Of a DNA stretch of 64,000 bases, positions 11,611 through 24,476 are shown one piece after another; within the stretch, counting starts at the first letter, position 1; every line of letters starts with the position of its first letter. The notes under the pieces are model-generated. The model saw nothing but the letters and a program-made list of their open reading frames with translations, had not been told where the DNA came from and did no database searches. Made by a program: the position numbers and the translations under genes. Location of the stretch: the NCBI GenBank assembly GCA_001939145.1, contig LSRX01000259.1:442837-506836 (forward strand). Reading direction: 5' to 3'. Source of the stretch: Symbiodinium microadriaticum. Taxonomy: Eukaryota > Sar > Dinophyceae > Suessiales > Symbiodiniaceae.

Positions 11611-13838
11611 GGGTTTAGGAACCACCAGAAGGGCATGAAAAGGACTTCCTTTGGGCTGTCTAGTACTTTACCTGGCTCTACGGTACGTATGGCTCTCTGC
11701 AGGGTTCATGGAATTTTCTGTGATTTTTGCATGCGGCATCCGAGGGATTTATTGGGATGTAGTGTAGGGGCCTCAACAGTTATAGGCCATTGCAACATGT
11801 TATAAATATAGCTACGAAACAACAGTGAGGGCCATACTATTCTAATTACAATCTATACAAATAATAACCTCACTAGGTTGGCCCTGATAGAGCCTTTGAG
11901 CGATATTGTTGATTTTGGGGATAGGATTTAAGGGTATAGGTCCCAGGATTTAGGAGTTTATGGCTATTTGTACCGCTTGGGGCATCAGAATCCTCCTGAA
12001 AACTCAAACGGGCAAATATAAGCTGCCGCAATGCCTACCCAGCTACGATCGCTCTTGCAAGGATTTACTCCCTAAGCCTTAAATCCTTAAACCTTGTCCC
12101 AAGTGACAGCAATTGAACCCCAAACGAAACCATTAGGCCGCAAAAAAGAAGCATCACAACCCTAGTCACGCTAGTCTATGTTGTATCTTCTTTGGCAGCT
12201 CGTGGTTACTTGTGGCTGTAAGAGTTTAAGTCATCCATGCCTTCCCCTCTTTACAATAGTAAATCGTCATGGCAATGGTAACGGCCACGGCATACATTCA
12301 CCCCTAAACCTTAAACACTGCTAACCATATACTGAGCATAGATGTCCACGGACGTCTACAACTCAGTTGATGATTGTGGGTCTGCGCCAGAACGCTTCGC
12401 ACAGTTAGAAGCATGGCCTTCAAGGACTGCACCATATAAACTAAAAAGATGTCTCGGGCGTCGGGTGTCTGATCAGTGCTGGCGTGCCACAGACCCTATG
12501 AAAACTCCTATGAAATATGGCAGCGTGGTGGAGCGTCTTTACCCAGTCATGTCGCAGCAGTAGTCCTATCTGCGGCCACGGGGCTGTGCCAAGAAGCAAC
12601 GTGGCGATCATCAAGCGATACATGGCTTCAACAACCGTGCGAGATCTTAGGTGCGCTCTCGTGAAACAAACAGCTTTGCGTTTTGGGTTGAATGTTACTT
12701 TAGGGGGGTTATTGATGCAAAGCTGATTCGCCGATATTTAAGGACCGACGAACCAATCTATGGCTGATATGCGTTCCCGTTCTCATGGGCTGAATCATTG
12801 TACCGGCCTGCCTTGCAAGACTCGGGCCCTGCGTCGTCAGCAGCACAGAGGAAATCTCGGTACTTGCAGCATCAAAACTGGCATGGGTTATGGCTTAGAG
12901 AGTAAGATTGAGGGCTTGTAGCTGCACAAGAGTGCCAATGCAAAAAGTAGCCATGGCGCAATAGACAAATAGACCGAGAGACTCTTATAGGCTTATATGG
13001 GGTCCAGAAGTGAAGGGTGGTTTTGGGTGGTATAACCCTAAACCCTAAACCCAACCTATGTAGTACCTCGAACTCCCTGGGCGCCCTGAAGATCCTTATG
13101 AACCCTCCTCCCCTTGAGAGAGAGAGAGAGAGAGAGTGCAAAATTCCACTATACAATCTGGACAGTGAGAGCAACCTAGATATGAGATCAATCCTCAATC
13201 CACTCAAATCACACAACTCACTCTTTATGCGACCAGGCAGTTGTCCAGTCTGGCTTGGGCCAGTCTTGAGCCAATGCCATTCGGCATCGTTGCATCCATT
13301 GATGCATCTTGAACATTGTATGCTCANGGGACCTTTGAGCCCCAGAATGCTACAGTTCAAAAACGTTTACTACTGCATCACAACGATCAGGCGAGAACGA
13401 TTCTAGCTGCCAGACCGATACTTGGGCGGGAATGGGAATGCAAGGCTTAGAATAGAGCGAAATGCCGCACAAAGGGCGTAGGGCCCGGAATCAAAATGGT
13501 GGTAGATTTGGTCTGTGGTTGGCTCGCTGCTTCTGAACAGGAAGCTGACGATTTAAGCAGAGACCACAGCCAAAGGAACTAACATGTCAGTGTCCGGGGC
13601 AACCAGTTTGCTTTGCCTGGTGGCCGTTTGTATCTAAACACCGCTTCAAAACTCACTCCGGGACAAGCTGCGAAGCCGCACATCGTTGAAATCGCTGTGG
13701 CAGCAGCTGCCCCGGAAACGCCTGTTCCTTGCGGTTTGTGGGAACTGCATTTAACGACTGCTTCTGAACGACTTGAACCTTACGGATCCCCTCTTCCGAC
13801 CCCGACGCAAAGGTATAGGTGTTGGGGGCACCAGAAGC
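11611..13838. other. No gene recognised
   Basis: Includes a (GA)n run at 13118-13136, a short CCCTAAA run at 13030-13052 and an N at 13326. No convincing frame. Confidence 0.5.
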
Positions 13839-13935
13839 CCTACCCATAGGTTCCTAAGTAGTTCTTTTTGGGATTACCTTATAGGATTCTAAATATAAGC
13901 CACAACAAGGAACTACTTAGGAGCCTATGGGTAGG
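13839..13935. mobile_element. MITE-like element, 26-bp inverted repeat
   Basis: Arms CCTACCCATAGG(T/C)TCCTAAG... and the inverse, differing at one position. An isolated right end of the same type is at 6296-6334. Confidence 0.75.
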
Positions 13936-13959
13936 CCCATGGTCTTTCCGGATTTCATG

Positions 13960-14050
13960 CGTCGGCTTGGCTCCAAAGCCATTGCAGCTCTGGCTCGGAG
14001 GGGCCAGCAGCAAAGGAGGAAGTCACCCAGGACGTTCAGCAACTGGGGGA
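13960..14050 (+). CDS. Possible exon ending at a TTTAGGG-type donor
   Basis: Reads LGSKAIAALARRGQQQRRKS up to sequence directly followed by GTTTAGGGTTTGGGG. It is Ala/Arg-rich and could be coding; the join to the telomere-like tract resembles the better-supported PPR cases. Confidence 0.3.
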
Positions 14051-14384
14051 GCGATAGGGTTTAGGGTTTGGGGTTTAGGGTCCATGGGGTTTATAGGCGT
14101 TTAGGGCGGTTTGGGGTTTAGAGGGTGAGGGTTCAGGTACGAAATTTTTCCGGTAAGCAATCTGAGAAACAGTCCTCCCTGTAGGTCATTTGCAAAGATT
14201 CATAGACCACGCTGTTGCAAGGCCTCTGGCCCCGTAGCCCACCAAACTCCAAGTGTGGTGGAGTCCAAAACCCATCCACTATAACCCTAAACCCTCAACG
14301 ACCTTAAATTAGATCAGATCCTTATCTTAGTTGCTGTGGGAAAACCAGAAGAGACTGAAAACCCCAAGGCCCCCACTGCTGCAA

Positions 14385-14489
14385 GGACGACCACGCGCAG
14401 CGGCGTCACAGCGTCCCTCGTGGCAAGGATGGCCGAGAGGCCTTGCACAGCTATGCACTGCCATTGTGTTTTTGCTCAGGAAAGTTTAC
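14385..14489 (+). CDS. Possible exon ending at a TTTAGGG-type donor
   Basis: A stop-free segment (TASLVARMAERPC within it) ends in CAATG directly followed by GTTTAGGGTTTAGGGG. The opposite strand is also open, so strand is uncertain. Confidence 0.25.
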
Positions 14490-14780
14490 AATGGTTTAGG
14501 GTTTAGGGGTTTAGGGTTCGGGGGTTTAGGGCTATACGGATTTAGGGTTTGGCTTCTTCTTGTGGTAACCATCCACAAACGTGCCGAAACGGCCTGTCCA
14601 CGACACAAGCCCCAGCAGACTATGTGTTCGGTTTCGGGTTTATGAAAAGTGGGCTTTGGGCCTTCGTAAGATCGTTGGCACAGCAACAGTGCAAGAATCA
14701 AGGAAATCGGCGCCCAAAGCCGGGACATCGAAAGCCCGAACCCACCTCAATAAACGGCTCTACAGCCCTGAAAGACCGAA

Positions 14781-15152
14781 TCATGCAATGGCACCTCCCA
14801 CAAATACGGTACTTTCACGGGCGACAATACAAGTGCTAGCTGAGACCATCGCAATGCCAGTGAATCTAGAACAGCGAAGTAAGTCACAGCTATCGAAAGG
14901 AAAACAGACAAATGCATAGTTCAAGCCAAAACCAATGGCTGCCCCGATGCCGGAACAAATAACGAACCCATAGTGGCCAAGAGGATATGAACAACTGAAC
15001 AACCACACAACAGCCCCCAAGACATCATGCAAGCAGGTTGCAAACACCCTGGCCAAGCGAGGCCCAGGAAACGAGACCTGGCCAAAATTCCGCGTGAAGC
15101 TCCGAAGATGATGACTGCTGGAATTCAAGTTTCTGGCCTGCTGGACAAACAT
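14781..15152 (-). CDS. Possible membrane-protein exon
   Basis: A 123-codon frame with two or three hydrophobic stretches (for example VLGAVVWLFSC and FVICSGIGAAIGFGLNYAF). Composition is compatible with a membrane protein, but no family motif is visible. Chance cannot be excluded. Confidence 0.25.
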   Translation of the reverse strand: MFVQQARNLNSSSHHLRSFTRNFGQVSFPGPRLARVFATCLHDVLGAVVWLFSCSYPLGHYGFVICSGIGAAIGFGLNYAFVCFPFDSCDLLRCSRFTGIAMVSASTCIVARESTVFVGGAIA

Positions 15153-16449
15153 ACACTGTGCTGGCTGTTACGACATGACCTGGTTCAACTCAGAAACTGA
15201 CTCTCTGCAAATCTCCAACATGCGGAGCCTCCTTGCTTTAAAGGGCCTTGCTAGTCGGACCGGATCCTTCTATCATCGTTGCTGCGTGCATGAATTACCC
15301 TATTCAGGGGTCTACATCAGGTAGAACTCAAGCCTTTCAGCCGGTTTGCCGAGAACCATGTGTGTGCGTTCTCCCTCTACCATCCGAGTCCTAGGCTCTG
15401 GCTGAGCTTCCCCAAACCAGAAGTACAACACCTCGCATAATACCCTGAATACAATACCAAGAAACATGGCGATTGCTGATTTTAAGCTTAGCATTTAACA
15501 AGTATGTGCAGTTTAGAGTCGTGCCTCGTATCCGCGCATACGACGCGGCCATTGCCTGGAGGTTCTGAGGTACACCTCGCTGCGGCCGGTTTGCATGACC
15601 GAAGTTGAAATGATCGCATGAATCACGCCGAACCAAACTCAAGCGGTTGTGTTGCTGCCACGCCTCGAAGCGATGAAAGGAGAGCTGGAGCCCCACAGAA
15701 CCGGACAACAACGAACCCAAGTGCCGAAACATTCCCGACATTTCCCGATACAGGAACGGCTGCAAACCTAAATTCAATGAAGCCGGCGGTCCGGGACGGA
15801 GCTGCAAGTTTTCCGACAAAGGTGGAAGGTTTTGATTGAACCAGCCAACAGCACACGTGGATGCTAAGTTGCTAGTGTGGCATGAGGTTTGATGTATTAG
15901 TTATGCAGCAGCATGAACTTTAACTTTACCCGTTGACGGAATTTTCACACCCCGCAACAACATAGTTTGTCCAACTTGATCACTGCAGGAAGTGGGACCT
16001 AAAGGTCTAGCGACTCGAAAATATCATCCACAAACTGGGCTCTGGAAAGCCTGATCTTAAACCCTGCAGCCCCCCAACCCTCACGTCTCCAGTAGCTCCC
16101 AAAGCCAAAGCCTGAACCCAAAACCGCAAACAATCAGCAACTCTACTCTTCAACACCTAACACCGTAACAACTAAACGTAACAGCCTAGCAGCCCCGAAA
16201 TCTGTTAAATGCTGTCCAAGGAGCCCATGAGTCCAAGGACCCAATTGCTGCAAAACCAGTAGAACAAACTCAGGGGAACACCTGGGAAAGTTCTGGGATC
16301 TATAGGGCTTGAGGACATGTGTCAGCACCGGATTGCCATTATGATCGTTCTGCTGCATGCAAGATTAATGTCATCGACACCACGCAACTTTGCACTCATC
16401 GGCTCTTGCTTGTGCCGGCAGTAGTGGCGGCAGTGGTGTCACTAGCATC

Positions 16450-16514
<65 letters not shown>

Positions 16515-17159
16515 CAGCCTGTTATAGTAGTGAACCAGTAGTAAGTTATCATGACATTCGTACCGTCACGGCAAGCATCAGTCGCCGTCCTGCGGATGGC
16601 AGAACGAAAGCTGCCAGGACGACGAGCTCCATTAATCAAAAGCAGAATGCCAGATTCACACCTGTCAAATGACTTCGAAACTTCCCACTGCCTTCTCTCT
16701 CCTTTATCCACCAAGAAGCCACAAGCCAGCGCGAAACTAAAGGTCCGGATGAGCTCCTTTCGTGCGCACCAGGATGCTGTTGCATTAAAGGTGGTCCTTG
16801 TGAAATCTTTGATGTCACATCTTGCAAACAAAACCGTACTTGTTGGAAGTGGCTGCAGAGCTTCTATTCTCGGCAAAATGCTCTGGCGCAACAACAATAA
16901 CAACAACAACCCAGGAACGTTCTATGCACCCAAAAAGATCTGAAAGCATACTGGGCAGGTTTATGCAATCCTAGCCCACACGGCACTGCAGCCCCGTAAC
17001 CCCCAAACGGATACAAAACTGAATGCAGACACCGGACGCACCCTTGTCTTGCGTTGAGATCCTGCAGAAACCAAGCTCGTAGTCACCATCTTAGTTTAAG
17101 TTTAAGCATCTTTGGCTGATCGCAAAAGCCGACCTGAATCCTGCCTGTAGAATGATTAG
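15153..17159. other. No gene recognised
   Basis: Overlapping open frames on both strands at 15.4-15.9 kb and 16.5-16.9 kb, none with family motifs. Confidence 0.45.
16448..16515. repeat. (GTC/GTA)n microsatellite
   Basis: Long run of GTC then GTA triplets; explains polyvaline and polytyrosine frames on either strand. Confidence 0.95.
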
Positions 17160-17467
17160 CCGTAACCCTACACATCCCCATAAATAAGCCTATGTAGCCC
17201 TTAAAAAAAAACAAAGTCTCCCTAAACCCTATAACCCAAGCCCTAATCTTAAACCCTGATCCCTCCGCGCGTCCTCCCTAGCGTTTGCTGCGCCTTTGGG
17301 CCATGCCTCGGAGGCTCGGCTCGGAGCCCAGGCAGTCCGATAGCCCGTCGACCAAGAGGTTTAGGGTTTATAGGGTTGTTTTTTTCAAAGCTGGGTTGGG
17401 TTTAGGCTTTAGGGTTCAGGGTTGTTTTGTAAAGTTGGGTTGGGGTTTAGGGTTTAGGGGTTAGGGG
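17160..17467. repeat. Telomere-like pair
   Basis: CCCTAAA-type arm ending near 17266, GC-rich core of about 90 bp, TTTAGGG-type arm at 17356-17467. No family recognised in the core. Confidence 0.75.
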
Positions 17468-17983
17468 ATGTCATATGGAGTACTAAACCGGCTTACCATG
17501 ATTTCTTCTGAAAAGGTCCGTTCATGAATCTGCCCTACCTTAGAGACAGGCATCGTTTTCATGGGGTTTCGGGTCTAGCATTTTTTGCTGCAATCGGGAT
17601 GACAGGCATGTCTACTTGTTTCAAGGCGTTGGTTTGCGAATCCGGGGTCCAGAGCTTTTTTCGACGAAACATGTTGGGTCAAGGCTCCCTCTCGCCTTTT
17701 AGAGGACTGGAAAAGCAGATTTCTGTGCAGACCATTCGGAACCCTATCAAGTTACCCTGCCCTCAAAGCCACGAGGCCTAAAACTCCATCGGTATCCAGT
17801 GTGCAGGGTTCGTAATGTTGTCCCAAAGCCTCTGCAGACGGTTATGTGAAAGTTTCCAGGGCGCCTCGGACATTGACCGTGTTCGCACACACCATGGCCC
17901 CGGCTATGGAGGGTCTATAGTACATAGGGCTTATTATGATTTAAATCTCAACATCTTCATGCAACGTCTACTTCCAATGTGGC

Positions 17984-18140
17984 AAAGTTGCCCGTGCAAC
18001 CAGTCCCGTGGTAGCCGCGCTCAGCACTGAGTTGAAGAGATATAACAGGTTGTCTGCCAGGACACCTGCAACCAAGCTCGGCGCTCAACTGCTTATCATT
18101 TCCCAGGAGGTTGAAAATCAGCTAGAAGTTTCAGTTCAGC
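17984..18140 (+). CDS. Possible exon, unknown protein
   Basis: Open frame reading KVARATSPVVAALSTELKRY, then NRLSARTPATKLGAQLLIIS and QEVENQLE. It has alternating charged and aliphatic residues as in helical protein. Not recognised. Confidence 0.4.
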
Positions 18141-18304
18141 TTTGTGGGCCGTTCGGCCTCGAGCAGCTGTGCTTGCCTGGGAAGTATCTTGCGGGGGCCA
18201 AAGTATGCTCAACAAGGGTACATGGATGCTTTGGGATCGGTGGTAGTTACTGTACAGGACGCTGTACCACCGAAATGGCTTAAACCCAAGGAGCTGCACC
18301 TCCG

Positions 18305-18390
18305 GGGCTCAGCGCTGCCAAGGCAGTGGTGCCGCCAAAGTGGCCAACAAAGCTATTGTCCTTGCAGCGTTGAGGGCGCACGGGCTCAGC
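18305..18390 (+). CDS. Possible exon, unknown protein
   Basis: Open frame reading AAKVANKAIVLAALRAHGLS near its end, Ala-rich and helix-like. It may belong with 17984-18140, 165 bp upstream on the same strand. Confidence 0.3.
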
Positions 18391-19076
18391 AGTTTAGGGT
18401 GAATGTCTTGGCTGGGGGTTTGGGATGCCAACTCACGATTGAAAAGGTTTGTCCTGTCATTTACATGTCGATGGAGCGGTTTGAGATCCAACTGAGGTTC
18501 AACGGCTAAGGCTCGGTGTTCGTATACACTAGGCCAGGATCAATGCATGTGGATGTTCGGGGTTACCACGCGTGCTGTATTCGACACCCAATGAGCACCC
18601 TTTCAACAGTAGTTCTCCCCAAGGATCGACGAATTTGCATAATTTCAATCCACCGAAAGACGTACATGTATGTAAATAGTGTAAACATGTGTTCTGAGGA
18701 TAGACACTATATACAAGGCCAAAGAGTTTAGAGTTCTCCCATTGGCTATCTAAGATACACCATAACCTGTACCTCAACCCGAGGGTCGATGTTGCTCATG
18801 ATGGGGTTGGCGAGGTAGATCCCCAGCGCCGGCAAAGCAAACCGGAGCATCTCGGTCTTGGAAGAGGCTTCCTTCTTCCCTGGGCGGTTTCAGGGCTTAG
18901 GCTGTATCATTTCGAGGTGGCTTGTGGCGGTCTTATCGGGCGGTTTTAGGGTTTAGGTTGTATACATTTCCAGGTTTCATAAGGGTCGTAGCGGTTTTGT
19001 CTGTAAGGTGTTCCAGTGTTCCATTTTTCTTGTGGGTCTCTTCCCTTGGCGACACTCAAATTGTTTCTCTTTCAGG

Positions 19077-19193
19077 GTCTTGCGGGGGTTCTATGAGTTT
19101 TGGAAGGCTGTTGCTGTGCTGTGCATGGTTATCGGCAGGTCCTTCTATGATGACGGATTGCTGAAGACTCTAGTGTACCTGAGTGTCGGGTGA
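19077..19193 (+). CDS. Possible terminal exon, unknown protein
   Basis: Begins after a CTTTCAG acceptor-like site and reads VLRGFYEFWKAVAVLCMVIG then RSFYDDGLLKTLVYLSVG to TGA. Hydrophobic, possibly a C-terminal membrane segment. Not recognised. Confidence 0.35.
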   Translation, partial: VLRGFYEFWKAVAVLCMVIGRSFYDDGLLKTLVYLSVG

Positions 19194-19999
19194 TCTTCAG
19201 CGATGTTTTCGATCTTGGGGGGCGCAGCCCGCAATCGAACTAGCCGACACTTCAGAGGTTTACGGATGCTCATAGGGGTTAGGTAGATCATAGACAGACG
19301 GCTTCATTCTGTTTGGGCCGCACCGGATCCACACAATTATGCAAGAATCAACGGACGAAGCTGGTTACCCGTCAGCCAGGTTACCATCTATTGTCTTCAC
19401 ATCGGTGCCCGGCGAATCCTGCATGCTTCAGGACACTTAAAGAATGGCAACACTTCCAAAAACCACACCGCAAGGGAAACTGAATTTGCAGTTCCTCCCG
19501 GGAACTGGATTGACTGTTGATAGCGGCAAGCTTCCACAGCTCTTCTATGTTGTTGATCATGCCGTAAAATGCGCGCTGTTTGTTGGTGGCAAGCCTTGTG
19601 AACGCTCGTGAACCGGAACCATCAGGAACACTGAACTGTTAAACACAATAGGCCCAGGCCACTATAATCTGAACGACTGAGTGGAATTTCGGCAACTGTC
19701 GCGGGTTTTATCGCTGCTACGAAGATATCTCCAAAATACTCGGGTTTCAGACTTGGTCATCAGGTCTGCAACAAAGGCGATTTGTTTATGACTTCAAATG
19801 ATCAGACCTTGTTTGCTTGCTCTCGCCAACCGATGCTCCGACGGAGGAAGAAAGCAAGTCCATGCTGCTTGCTGCATCCCCTTCTCCATGTTCTTTACTG
19901 AAGGGGGCGCAAGAATCCAAACTGAATCTTGTTGCGGCGTACAGCAACTTCGATTGGAAAGTTTGTTACAGCTAATCCGCAATGTAAAACAAGAGCACT

Positions 20000-20098
20000 A
20001 AGTACTACAAGTAAGATCGCGGCTCTTAGACCACGCCAGTTGCCCGTCCTCATCCGCCGCTGCCACCCGACTGCCAAGGCGCTCACCTTGTCGGGCAA
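20000..20098 (-). CDS. Possible signal-anchor start
   Basis: Reads M, basic residues, then LRAAILLVVLSALVLHCGLAV. This is the pattern of a secretory or plastid-leader N-terminus. No following domain is visible. Confidence 0.25.
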
Positions 20099-20518
20099 AG
20101 CGCGAACAAAAAAGGGTCGTTAGGGAAGGTTTTGAAATTTCGGGCTGAGGGTTTAGGGTTTAGGGTTTAGGGAAGGTTTTGAAAGGGGGCTGCTAGGATT
20201 TCAACGGGCTCATCTGCATGAACTAGCCAACTGGATTCATGTGTACGCTTTTGGCAGTCTGACATGACATAACCTGCGGCAGGAACAATTTCTACGGCAT
20301 GTGAAGATCCTGATCAGTCAACAGGAAAGCAAGATCGCTGATGCAATCGGTTTTCGTTGCAGATTTGCCATTCACAATTACATTACAGAATGGTTGCGCA
20401 AGCAAAAAACTTCAGCAGAACAACCTACCTAGGCCATCGCCTGAACAACCTTTTTCACTCATTATCTGGCCTCTACGAACGGTGCTGGAACCCTGAATCC
20501 TGAAGACCTTGCAGACCC

Positions 20519-20860
20519 TCACGAACAACACCCTAAAAAATCCAAATGCCCGCAGCTAAAAAACAATCCCTGAAACTCGAACGCCCTCAACCCCCCAAAA
20601 ACAAAAACAAAAACCCTGAACCCTAGATCCTGAAAACCCTCAAACACCCCCAAAAAAGCCCTGAAACCCACACCACAAAGACAAAGGACACACCCCAAAA
20701 GCCCTGAAAACCCACACCACAAAGACGAAGGACACACCCCAAAAGCCCTGAAAAACCCACACCACAAAGACCAAGGGACCTCCTCTCGCGCGGCCCAAAC
20801 GGACCGGCCCTGGGCCGCCCGTGAGCGCTCTGGAAGGAATCCTTCGGGCTATGGAGGCTA
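20519..20860. repeat. CCCTGAAA-type arm and GC-rich core
   Basis: A degenerate CCCTGAAA/CCCCAAAA tract with a tandem unit around ACCCACACCACAAAGAC. The core at 20775-20860 is GC-rich (cggcccaaacggaccggccc). It forms the left half of a pair with 20866-21430. Confidence 0.75.
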
Positions 20861-20865
20861 TGTAG

Positions 20866-21430
20866 GGCTTTAGGGTTTAGGGTTTAGGGATTTGGGACTT
20901 TAAGGTTTAGGGTTTAGGGATTATAGGGGTTTATAGGGGGTTTAGGGTTCAGGATTTGGGGTTTGGGCTTTAGGGTTTAGGTTTAGGGATTAGGGGTGAG
21001 GGTTTAGGGGTTTAGGGCTTTAAGGTTTAGGGTTTAGGGATTATAGGGGTTTATAGGGGGTTTAGGGTTCAGGATTTGGGGTTTGGGCTTTAGGGTTTAG
21101 GTTTAGGGATTAGGGGTGAGGGTTTAGGGGTTTAGGGCTTTAAGGTTTAGGGTTTAGAGGTTGAAGGGTTTATAGGGGGTTTAGGGTTCAGGATGTGGGG
21201 TTTAGGGCTTTAGGGTTTAGGTTTAGGGATTAGGGGTGAGGGTTTAGGGGTTTTGGGCTTAAGGGCTTTCAGCACTCACAACTAGGACAAGCCAGGGCTT
21301 TAGGGTTTAGAGGCTTTAGGGGTTAGGGGTTTAGGGTTCAGGGTTTTGGGTGTGGGCTTTAGGGTTTAGATCGGGTGTATAAGGTTCAAGGTTCAGGGTT
21401 TAGGGTCCAGGGTTTAGGGGTCTTCTGCGT
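20866..21430. repeat. TTTAGGG field with 120-bp tandem
   Basis: Long TTTAGGG-derived arm. Bases 20941-21000 recur exactly at 21061-21120, and a third diverged copy follows at about 21180, giving a 120-bp higher-order repeat of about three units. Confidence 0.9.
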
Positions 21431-22132
21431 TTCGGGTATGACGGGTTTAGGGTTATAAAGGTTACGTTCTGTTGCATTGACGGGTCATAACTCATAACAT
21501 GTATGCGGCTCAGGGGGCTTAGAGTTTGGATTTTCAGGGTTTAAGGTTTTGGGATGCAATGTGTGCGGGCTTTGGGCTTTGGGGTTTGGGGATTTAGGCT
21601 TGTAGTGGAAAAACAGAGCCGCAGTTGTGGGTTCCTGAAAAGATAGAGGCAATCTTGCACGAGGCTTTCATGGAACCTGTTTGCTCTTCCAGGTACAAGT
21701 GCTACCAGGCCATCGTCTGCCCGACTATGCCATTCCGAAGAGCTTCATGGCCTTGCGGGTTTAGGGATTTACCGGGTGTGATTAAATCTGTCAGGAAGGA
21801 TCTTGAGTTTCCGACGTCCTCACGGGCTGCACATGAAGGCCAAGCTTTCACTGTTAAGCATTCTAAAGATTGGAGCATCTCAGCATCTCATGTTTTAGGT
21901 TTGGGAGATTTCGTTACACACACAAGCAAATTCAATTTCATACTTTACAATCAGCATTGGCTGTAAGCCGTAAGCATCACCCACCAGGCCACCCGAGTGC
22001 CAAAATCCAAAAATCACCGGAACGCTCTTTAGCCCACATAATCATAACTTCGTGTCACTCCAAAGCCCACACCGGTCTAAACCTCTGCGGCGAAACACTG
22101 GCCCATAAGCCCCTGGCCCTGAAGGTTTAATC

Positions 22133-22190
22133 CAGGGGCCTAAATAATTACCAATTGTTTTTTGGGGTTCCTTGCTCCATTTATAGCATA
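22133..22190. mobile_element. One end of the GGCCTAAATAATTA MITE family
   Basis: GGGGCCTAAATAATTACCA and GGGGTTCCTT match the reverse complement of 63250-63296. No second end found. Confidence 0.6.
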
Positions 22191-22554
22191 GAGGCATAGA
22201 GTATACCTAACAATCTTATAAGTTATAAGGTAAAAGTATCAAGCAAGGCCAATTTTTACCTTTCCCACCCATGTCCACCCTCTCCTAGAGCTCGTCAAAG
22301 CCAACGGTTCCGCCTCGGTCTGCTCTAGGACTCTAGGCTTTACTGGACATGGAACCGAGTGTACAACTTGTACGGCAATACACATGACATGCAAGCTCTT
22401 GAAGCTTCAGGATAGTTTAGGATCGACCGGATTCGGGAAACGGGGTGATAAGTATTTGGGATTCTGTTGCAACGCCCGGGCTTATAATAATCTTGACAGA
22501 TCAAGGTGCCAGGGTGAGAGCACAGCATGACATGGTCGATGCAAAAAGAATGCA

Positions 22555-22782
22555 TAAACCCTAAGCCCTATAAACCCTAATCGTACTACCCCCTAATCGA
22601 AGTGTCGAGCTTGAGGACTGAGATGGCCAAGGTGGGTTTTGCCAAACAGGTCCGGGCATGAGGGACTACACATGACGGGTTGAGAGCGCGGCCGTGCTTG
22701 CAAGCAAGTCACCCTCGACCTCTACGCGAAACCCGAAAGCTGTCAACTCTAGGGTTTAGGGTTTAGGGTTTAGGGTATAGGC
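22555..22782. repeat. Telomere-like pair, short arms
   Basis: CCCTAAGCCCTATAAACCCTAA at the left and four TTTAGGG units at about 22750-22778. The core is unique sequence with no recognised gene. Confidence 0.65.
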
Positions 22783-22867
22783 CTATGCCCACCTGAGGCA
22801 CTCAACCTTCTACGGGCAATAGTTCAAGCTCCAGCCTTCTGAGCCATGCAATCTACTCACACCCACA

Positions 22868-23370
22868 ACACTGTAGATCCTGAAGCCCAGAGTCCTGAAA
22901 CCCTAACTTCCTAAAAAATCCAAGATCCCAAAACCTTAAACCCCCAACCCCATAAACTTGAATCCCTAAGCCCTAACTTCCAAAAGAAACAAAAACGGAA
23001 ACCCTAAACCCCTGGACCCTAGACCCTAAACCCTATCTTCCTGAAAAACAAAACTGAACCACTGAAACCCTAAGCCCCTGAACCCTAGACCCTAAACCCT
23101 ATCTTCCAAAAAAAAACCCGAAAACTGAAACCTTGAATCCCGAGACCCTTGAGCCCTCGAATCGCCGCTTGGGTGCACAAGCGAAGCCGGCGCCCGCGAG
23201 ACGGCCAAAGGCGAGCAACGCCACACCGGCACCCACTAACCTTCAAGGCTCTGGGATTTTAGGTTTAGGGCGTAGGGATGGTTGGGGTTCAGGGATGTTT
23301 TTTTTTTTTTAACCGGACCTTTTTCCTCGCGGATGTTTAGGGTTTAGGGATGTTTAGGTTTAAGGTTTTT
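22868..23370. repeat. Telomere-like pair
   Basis: CCCTAAA-type arm at 22868-23165, with repeated TATCTTCC(T/A) insertions about every 65 bp, and a TTTAGGG-type arm at 23255-23370. The GC-rich core on the minus strand reads VGAGVALLAFGRLAGAGFAC and could be an exon. A 13-T run sits at about 23299. Confidence 0.75.
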
Positions 23371-24226
23371 GCGGCGGTTGTTGGATTAAGGCCTCAGAAC
23401 CCTACGGGCTGATACGCATGGAACTTATTGTATTGATTTCTATAGAGGGTGTTTCGAGTTTAACCCTTAACGGCGCTTCTTCGATGGAGGTTTGAGGGTT
23501 CCTCATGGCCCTGAGCCCGTGCCGCATGAGGAAGATCTGACCCGAGGCTCGGACACCGCAGGGAGGTGCGCTCGTCTTCCCCGCTGCATCGTCGATGGCT
23601 CGTCCATCGCGCCGTGAATCTTGAACGTGTCAACTGGATGCTATCGTAGTTCGCAAGCATTTCTGACCGCAAAGTCACGTTTCAGAAGTCACTCGCCTGG
23701 AACTGCAGGTATTGAAATTGTAGGGCGGGAGTCTGTTAGCAATCGATCGGGTCCCTCCTACTGAAGGTTCGACTTGGGCAGGCTGTTGTCCAAACTTGCA
23801 GCAAACGTATGCCACATGATGCAGCGACGGCTTGCAAACTTGGCTCGAGGGCTTGGGTTGACATGGACATCGGGCTCCGCATGACGATATCAACTCGTTA
23901 ACTCGTTGGCTCAGTTTGCCCACGCATGTCTTCGTTCATCATGCTAATCCTAGCAGCTGCGGAACACGCAACATCACGCAACATACAACATGTCAGCAAA
24001 TGAAATCCAATGGACAAAAACGCTTCGGACCGACTGTGGCAACACTGCATCAGGGAAAGCGAGCCGTGAACACCCCACCTCAGAAATACCCAAACCTGTA
24101 GCATTTGCATATTGCCGTTGCGATCGTTGTACAAGCACGAAAACTAAAAAACGGATTCTTTAAAAGTTCCTCTCATAGAAATGCCAAACCTAGCAAATAT
24201 CGATCCGCTGAGTTTGGGCCACCCCA

Positions 24227-24298
24227 CGCATCCACATGGCCGAAACTGGCAGCTCGGTGCAGCGCCGTATCACCGAAAGCGTCCTGGATATGAGCATC
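24227..24298 (-). CDS. Ankyrin-repeat exon
   Basis: Reads DAHIQDAFGDTALHRAASFG then HVDA, an ankyrin repeat core (D.fGdTALHrAA.fGHvda). Ankyrin repeats mediate protein binding. Only one repeat is visible; the remainder is likely in other exons. Confidence 0.75.
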
Positions 24299-24476
24299 CC
24301 AACCATCAAATTCATGGGTGGTCTTAAACAATGCTACACAAACAAATCAGGCCCTGCCTATTTTTTGGCCGCCTTCCCCCCCCCCCCCTTATGCGCTCCG
24401 CAACTCTGCGGGCCTGTCCTTCACCCGAGGTTTGGCATGAACAAACCTGGGATGCTCCAAGAGTACCTGGCAGCAA

